A stretch of 64,000 bases of DNA. Origin: an uncultured Oscillospiraceae bacterium (GTDB taxonomy: Bacteria > Bacillota > Clostridia > Oscillospirales > Oscillospiraceae). A model generated the notes under the pieces. It saw only the letters and a list, made by a program, of their open reading frames with translations. It ran no database searches and was not told the DNA's origin. The DNA lies in NCBI GenBank assembly GCA_947585425.1, contig CANPWZ010000001.1, positions 1-64,000 of the forward strand, in the 5' to 3' direction. Position 1 is the first letter of the stretch. Each line of letters starts with the position of its first letter. Both the position numbers and the translations under genes were made by a program. Shown here in pieces: positions 59,902 to 64,000 of the stretch.

Positions 59902-61716
59902 TCACAGCAGGGAACAGGTGTTGGTGATGGTGAGCAGTCCGACAATGATGGCATTGGTGACGCCCACGATATATGGGTTTTTGGTGGCCTTGTAGACCAC
60001 GCGGCTCATGATGGTGTTGAAGAACAGAATGAGCACGATGGGGAAGAGCCACAGGACGTGCATATTGGACGCCGGCCACATCATGTGCTTGGCGGAGAAG
60101 TAGGTGATATACTGAATCCAGGGCAGAACCAGCGCCGGGATGGTGGCGAAGACCGCCACGATCAGAGCGTTTACCCAGGACTTGACGCCAATTGTGTTGT
60201 AGTTGAAGCAGTTGGCGGCGACGGATTGGGCGACGTAGTAGGTGATGAACAGCAGCATATAGGGCCAGAAGCGGAGGATGGGTAGCTCAAAGGCCTTGAT
60301 CGCCAGGGTCCAGATGCGGAAGTCGGCAAAGAAGAAGTAGTCGGCGACGAATACGCAGCCATAGGCCACCACCGCGACGATGACGCCCAGCAGCACGCTG
60401 AGGCCAAGCTTCTTGAGGGGCATCTTCACGCCCAGGTCGGCCAGGTCCATGCCGTGCTTCTTGCCGTAGCAGAAGTAGAACACCACCATGCTGAGGATGC
60501 AGAACACGCCGCAGAGAGTGGACCACAGGCCGAGGCCCATGGCCTCTGTCTGCCCCACCGGCAGCCCTGTGCCGAATTTGAGGATTGGGATATAGATCAG
60601 GGTGCCGAACAGGGCGCCAGCGGCCAGGGAGCCCCAGAACCAGATCACGCCGGTCCGGTCAGCTACCTTGGCGGGCTTGACAGGCTCGGCGGCGCGGAGG
60701 GAGGAGAACAGCGGCGTGAATACCATCAGGATGGCGAAGGAGCAGATGAACAGGCCGAATCCGATCAGGCCGATGCAGTTGAAGGCCTCCTTCCATTGCC
60801 AGACCTGGTCACTGCTGGCGATGGGATTGGGCGCGCCGAAAGCTTCCTCAAAGAATTCTATCACACGGGTGGTCGCCTTGGCGGAGAAGTGGGACCAGGG
60901 GTGGATGATGTCGGGGCGGTAGATCACGCGGATGGCATCCTCGCCGTCGATCTCCTGGTGATAGATGGTATCTGCGTTACGGGTCTCGACACCGGCGGGA
61001 TCGACACCGAAGTTCAGGAAGGACTGGGCGGCCGGGTTCTCCATAAAGTAGGGGGCCTCCCGGTAAGCGCCGGTGCTGTCGGTAAAGGAGTGGAAAAACT
61101 CATCGTACTGGGCGGAGAGGATCCCCACGTCACGGCTGCCGTAAATATTGGCATAATTGCCGTCCGCGTCGGTATAAGTGGCGTCGGCGCAGTTGAGCAG
61201 GACGGCGGAGATCAGCGGGGTCTCATTTATATTGTCCAGAGCGATGGCCATGTTGCAGTTCATGCCGCCCATGGAGTGGCCGGTGATACCGATGCGGGTG
61301 TGATCCACGAAAGGCATACGGCTCAGGGCGACGGCGCCGTGGTAAACGGTGGTCAGCGCGACGCCGGTGCCTTCCTCTGCCGATAGGATCTGGCTGTCGC
61401 CATGGCTCAGCATATCGGTCGCCAGCACCACATAGCCCCGGCGGGCCAGTTCCACATAGTTGGCGTCCTGCATTTCTTTGTTGTTCAGGTAGCCGTGGCT
61501 GGAGACAATACCGGGAGCGGGATTGTCCGCTGTGGCGGTGTCGGGAATGAACAGATAGGCAGACACGGTGTAGCCTGTATCGGTTTCAAAGGTCAGTTCC
61601 TTCATAGTGACGTTGCCGCCGCTGGTTTGGATGCTGGAAACTACGATGCCGCACAGCAGCATGAATACCAGAGACACAACCAGCGTGATTTTTGCAAAGC
61701 GTTTTACCTTATCCAT
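59902..61716 (-). CDS. Alpha/beta hydrolase fused to a polytopic membrane domain
   Basis: 604 aa. One N-terminal helix (about 8-30) is followed by an alpha/beta hydrolase domain (about 45-270: VSSHGYLNNKEM oxyanion region, nucleophile Ser in GITGHSMGGMN, catalytic His probably in HPWSHFSAK), then eight to nine membrane helices (about 275-600). By the positive-inside rule the hydrolase lies outside the cell. The membrane part has no clear family. Such an architecture suggests processing of a lipid or peptide at the membrane. AAGGAAG precedes the ATG; leader about 150 nt with a strong hairpin. Confidence 0.82.
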   Translation of the reverse strand: MDKVKRFAKITLVVSLVFMLLCGIVVSSIQTSGGNVTMKELTFETDTGYTVSAYLFIPDTATADNPAPGIVSSHGYLNNKEMQDANYVELARRGYVVLATDMLSHGDSQILSAEEGTGVALTTVYHGAVALSRMPFVDHTRIGITGHSMGGMNCNMAIALDNINETPLISAVLLNCADATYTDADGNYANIYGSRDVGILSAQYDEFFHSFTDSTGAYREAPYFMENPAAQSFLNFGVDPAGVETRNADTIYHQEIDGEDAIRVIYRPDIIHPWSHFSAKATTRVIEFFEEAFGAPNPIASSDQVWQWKEAFNCIGLIGFGLFICSFAILMVFTPLFSSLRAAEPVKPAKVADRTGVIWFWGSLAAGALFGTLIYIPILKFGTGLPVGQTEAMGLGLWSTLCGVFCILSMVVFYFCYGKKHGMDLADLGVKMPLKKLGLSVLLGVIVAVVAYGCVFVADYFFFADFRIWTLAIKAFELPILRFWPYMLLFITYYVAQSVAANCFNYNTIGVKSWVNALIVAVFATIPALVLPWIQYITYFSAKHMMWPASNMHVLWLFPIVLILFFNTIMSRVVYKATKNPYIVGVTNAIIVGLLTITNTCSLL

Positions 61717-61798
61717 TCTCTCGTTCTTCCTTTCATTTAATATGGTGAGCAGAAGCGGCTATATTGACGTCTGCGTTTCACCTCCATGCACAAAACAA

Positions 61799-61826
61799 GA
61801 GCGCAACGGCAAAAGCCGCTACGCTC
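61799..61826 (-). promoter_or_regulatory. Leader hairpin of the hydrolase gene
   Basis: Minus strand stem GAGCGTAGCGGC / GCCGTTGCGCTC (two wobble pairs) with a TTTT loop, then TTGTTTTG. It looks like a weak leader terminator about 80 bases before the start codon. Confidence 0.5.
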
Positions 61827-61869
61827 CTCTCTTAACACTCTATGAGCTGGTATCCACTTGTGCAAGCTC

Positions 61870-61898
61870 ATTATATAATTTCCTCATATTTCTGTCAA
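61870..61898 (-). promoter_or_regulatory. Perfect consensus promoter of the hydrolase gene
   Basis: Minus strand TTGACA (61898-61893), 17-bp spacer, TATAAT (61875-61870): full consensus in both boxes. Confidence 0.92.
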
Positions 61899-61958
61899 CC
61901 CCTCAAAATGATTTTGTCGAAACCGAACAAAAATGGCTGTCGTTTTTTGGGAGAACTA

Positions 61959-62012
61959 CCAAAGAAAAACTTTGGCCCGCCCCTTGCAATTTCCGATCTG
62001 GTCTGTTATGAT
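61959..62012 (+). promoter_or_regulatory. Promoter of the glpP operon with upstream dyad
   Basis: TTGCAA (61984-61989), 17-bp spacer, TATGAT (62007-62012). A dyad CCAAAG-AAAAA-CTTTGG (61959-61975) lies just upstream of the -35 box and may bind an activator or repressor. Confidence 0.7.
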
Positions 62013-62052
62013 TAAAAAGAACTGGATATCCATGTGCGGAGTTATTGGAGTA

Positions 62053-62091
62053 GCGCAGGGCAACATAAAAGGGTTGCTTTGCGCGTTTTTT
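62053..62091 (+). terminator. Leader terminator upstream of glpP
   Basis: 12-bp stem GCGCAGGGCAAC / GTTGCTTTGCGC (two G-U pairs) with an 8-base loop, then G and T6, placed between promoter and glpP. GlpP proteins act by antitermination on such leaders, so autoregulation is likely. Confidence 0.78.
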
Positions 62092-62126
62092 GTTCCTGCG
62101 CTCTATGCGGAAGGGGAGTGATCGAA

Positions 62127-62696
62127 ATGGATCGGAGTTTACTCTTGCGTCTTTTAGAGGAGGGGCCTGTCATTGCCGCGGTCAAGGACGCGACCGGACT
62201 GGACGCCGCTCTGGAGAGCGATGTGCCGGTGGTGTTCCTGCTGGCCAGCGACGTGCTCTCCGTAGGGGAGATGGCAGCCCGGGTCCGCAAGGCGGGCAAG
62301 CGGGTGTTCGTCCACCTGGACCTGGTGGAAGGGCTGGCCGCCCGGGACATCGCGGCGGACTTCATCGCCCGGAACACCGTGGCGGACGGGGTCATCTCCA
62401 CAAAGGATTCGCTGACCCGGCGCGCCAGGGAGCTGGGCCTGCTGGCCATCCGGCGGGTGTTCCTGCTGGACTCCATGGCGCTGGCCACGGTGGAGCGCCA
62501 TCTGACCCAGGACTCCGCCGACCTGATCGAGGTGCTGCCCGGATTGATGCCCAAGATCATCCGCCGGCTGGCGGCGGTGGTGAGCAAGCCCATCATCGCC
62601 GGCGGCCTCATCTCGGATAAAGAGGACGTCACCGGCGCGCTGGGGGCGGGCGCCATCGCCGTGTCCACCACCAATCCCGCCGTGTGGAGCATGTAG
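62127..62696 (+). CDS. glpP: Glycerol-3-phosphate responsive antiterminator GlpP
   Basis: 189 aa, the usual size. TIM-barrel-like RNA-binding protein with PVIAAVKDATGLDAAL at the start, VFVHLDLVEGLAARDIAADFI, VISTKDSLTRRARE, and DLIEVLPGLMPKIIRRL, PIIAGGLISDKEDV, TNPAVW near the end. With glycerol-3-phosphate it prevents leader termination in glp operons. AAGGGGAG precedes the ATG; it is followed after 16 bases by a GlpA-like dehydrogenase gene. Confidence 0.95.
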   Translation: MDRSLLLRLLEEGPVIAAVKDATGLDAALESDVPVVFLLASDVLSVGEMAARVRKAGKRVFVHLDLVEGLAARDIAADFIARNTVADGVISTKDSLTRRARELGLLAIRRVFLLDSMALATVERHLTQDSADLIEVLPGLMPKIIRRLAAVVSKPIIAGGLISDKEDVTGALGAGAIAVSTTNPAVWSM

Positions 62697-62712
62697 AGAA
62701 GGGGGCCGTTTT

Positions 62713-64000
62713 GTGTATGACGTTGTGATCGTGGGCTGCGGCGTGGTGGGCGCGGCCACAGCCTTTGAACTGTCCAAATACAAACTGAAGGCGGCTGTGC
62801 TGGAGCGGGAGAACGATGTGGCCATGGGCACCACCAAGGCCAACTCCGCCATCCTCCACGCTGGGTACGACCCGGAGCCGGGCACCCTGATGGCGCGCTT
62901 GAACGTCCGGGGCTCCGCCCTGGCGGGGGAGCTGTGCAGGGCCCTGGATGTGCCATATAAACAGTGCGGCTCCCTGGTGGTGGGGCTGTCTGAGGAGGAC
63001 AGGCCCAGGCTGGAGGAGCTATACCGCCGGGGGAAGGCCAACGGCGTCCCCGGCCTGCGCCTGCTGGACCGGGAGGAGGCCCTGGCCCTGGAGCCCAACC
63101 TGTCCCCGGAGACGGTGGGGGCCCTATACGCCCCCTCCGCCGCCATCTGCTCCCCCTGGGAGTTCTGCCTGGCCCTGGCGGAGACGGCGGTGAACAACGG
63201 CGCGGAGCTCCACCTGGATACCGCCGTCACCGGCATGGAGCGCGGGGAGGACGGCTGGACCGTCCACACCCTCAAGGGAGATTTCAAGGCCCGGTATGTG
63301 GTCAGCGCCGCCGGGGTGGACGGGGCCGCCGTCCACGACATGGTCGCCCCACACGCCTTCGACATCTCCCCCAGCCGGGGCCAGTACTACCTGCTGGACA
63401 AGAGCGAGGGGGACCGGGTGGGCCATGTCATCTTCCAGTGCCCCAATGAGAAGGGCAAGGGGGTGCTGGTGGCCCCCACCGTCCACGGCAATCTGATCGT
63501 GGGCCCCGACGCCCAGCCGGTGGAGGGAAACGACACCGCCACCAACGCCGACGGTATGGCCTTTGTAAAGGCTACCGCCTTGCGGAGCGTGCCCTCCGTG
63601 GATTTCCGGGCCTCCATCCGCAATTTCGCCGGCGTCCGGGCCAAGTCGGGGGACGATTTCATCCTCCGGGAGGCGGAGGGCGCCCCCGGCTTCATCGATT
63701 TGGCGGGTGTCTGCTCGCCGGGGCTGTCCGCGGCGGCCGCCATCGGCGAGTATGCCGCGGGGCTGCTGAAACGGGCCGGTCTAAAGCTTGTGAAGAAAGA
63801 TGCCTTTACAGTAAAGCGCCGCCGCATCCGCTTTAAGGAGCTGCCCCCGGCGGAGCGGGCCGCCCTGGTGGAGCGGGACCCCGCTTATGGCCGGGTCATC
63901 TGCCGGTGCGAGACAGTCACCGAGGGGGAGATCCTGGCGGCCCTCCGGGGGCCCATCCCGCCCCGGTCGGTAGACGGGGTGAAGCGAAGGGTCAACGCCG
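62713..64000 (+). CDS. GlpA-like FAD-dependent glycerol-3-phosphate dehydrogenase (cut by window end)
   Basis: The first 429 residues are present. A Rossmann FAD motif VYDVVIVGCGVVGAATAFELSK starts it (quoted in part: VIVGCGVVGAA), then TTKANSAILHAGYD, FRASIRNFAGVRAKSGDDF and LAGVCSPGLSAAAAIGEY, a DAO-type oxidoreductase. Near the cut, VICRCETVTEGEI begins a BFD-like [2Fe-2S] domain as in anaerobic GlpA. GTG start with AAGGGGG seven bases upstream. Second gene of the GlpP-controlled operon; glpB-like genes are expected beyond the window. L-2-hydroxyglutarate oxidase-like enzymes are the main alternative. Confidence 0.85.
   Translation, partial: MYDVVIVGCGVVGAATAFELSKYKLKAAVLERENDVAMGTTKANSAILHAGYDPEPGTLMARLNVRGSALAGELCRALDVPYKQCGSLVVGLSEEDRPRLEELYRRGKANGVPGLRLLDREEALALEPNLSPETVGALYAPSAAICSPWEFCLALAETAVNNGAELHLDTAVTGMERGEDGWTVHTLKGDFKARYVVSAAGVDGAAVHDMVAPHAFDISPSRGQYYLLDKSEGDRVGHVIFQCPNEKGKGVLVAPTVHGNLIVGPDAQPVEGNDTATNADGMAFVKATALRSVPSVDFRASIRNFAGVRAKSGDDFILREAEGAPGFIDLAGVCSPGLSAAAAIGEYAAGLLKRAGLKLVKKDAFTVKRRRIRFKELPPAERAALVERDPAYGRVICRCETVTEGEILAALRGPIPPRSVDGVKRRVNA

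Overview
This 64 kb window looks like a chromosomal segment of a high-GC, anaerobic, gut-type member of the Firmicutes (class Clostridia). An Oscillospiraceae relative such as Flavonifractor, Lawsonibacter or Oscillibacter is my best guess; that is inference, not a database result. The reasons are the Gram-positive layout (lipoprotein solute-binding proteins, AGGAGG ribosome sites, T-box riboswitch, GlpP antiterminator, SLH surface protein, reverse rubrerythrin), GC-rich codon use, and many intrinsic terminators.

Layout. 0-9.7 kb: alpha-glucan utilisation. It holds the start of a GH13 amylase lipoprotein, two small membrane proteins, a maltodextrin-type ABC importer (binding protein, two permeases, MsmX/MalK ATPase) and a membrane-anchored type I pullulanase. 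9.7-15.4 kb: a beta-galactan module with a GH2 beta-galactosidase facing a three-gene operon (unknown 613-aa protein, zinc-ribbon peptide, GH53 galactanase). 15.5-17.9 kb: an exported cysteine-rich SLH protein. 18-20.5 kb: cysE-cysS behind a T-box. 20.5-24.4 kb: a heterodimeric ABC exporter behind dyad-rich DNA. 24.4-27.2 kb: a small helical protein and recD2.

27.26-40.1 kb is the most unusual region. It is one dense operon of phage genes with PBSX-like order: terminase, capsid, portal, protease, connectors, contractile sheath and tube, frameshifted assembly chaperone, hub, baseplate. The tape-measure slot holds only a 205-aa disordered protein, and there is no integrase, repressor, replication, fibre or lysis gene. 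A -1 frameshift signal (A7 plus an 11-bp hairpin) is clear. Immediately downstream an independent promoter drives a ~290-nt structured noncoding RNA that ends in a strong terminator, followed by an orphan mreB.

40.7-49.2 kb: mreB, rlmA, an MFS transporter, a TtcA-like tRNA thiolase, a phosphoribosyltransferase, an exonuclease-BRCT protein with small partners, and an SPFH plus ribbon-helix-helix operon with a palindrome over its promoter. 49.2-54.2 kb is a more AT-rich accessory island: an EcoRV-like restriction-modification pair, trmO, an XRE regulator with its own palindrome, and two zinc-ribbon membrane proteins. 54.2-64 kb: reverse rubrerythrin, a ferredoxin-type aldo/keto reductase, a HAD phosphatase - sugar acetyltransferase - sugar MFS - GDPD series, a hydrolase-membrane fusion, and the glycerol-3-phosphate operon (glpP and a GlpA-like dehydrogenase cut by the window end) behind a leader terminator.

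No tRNA, rRNA, CRISPR array or insertion sequence was recognised.
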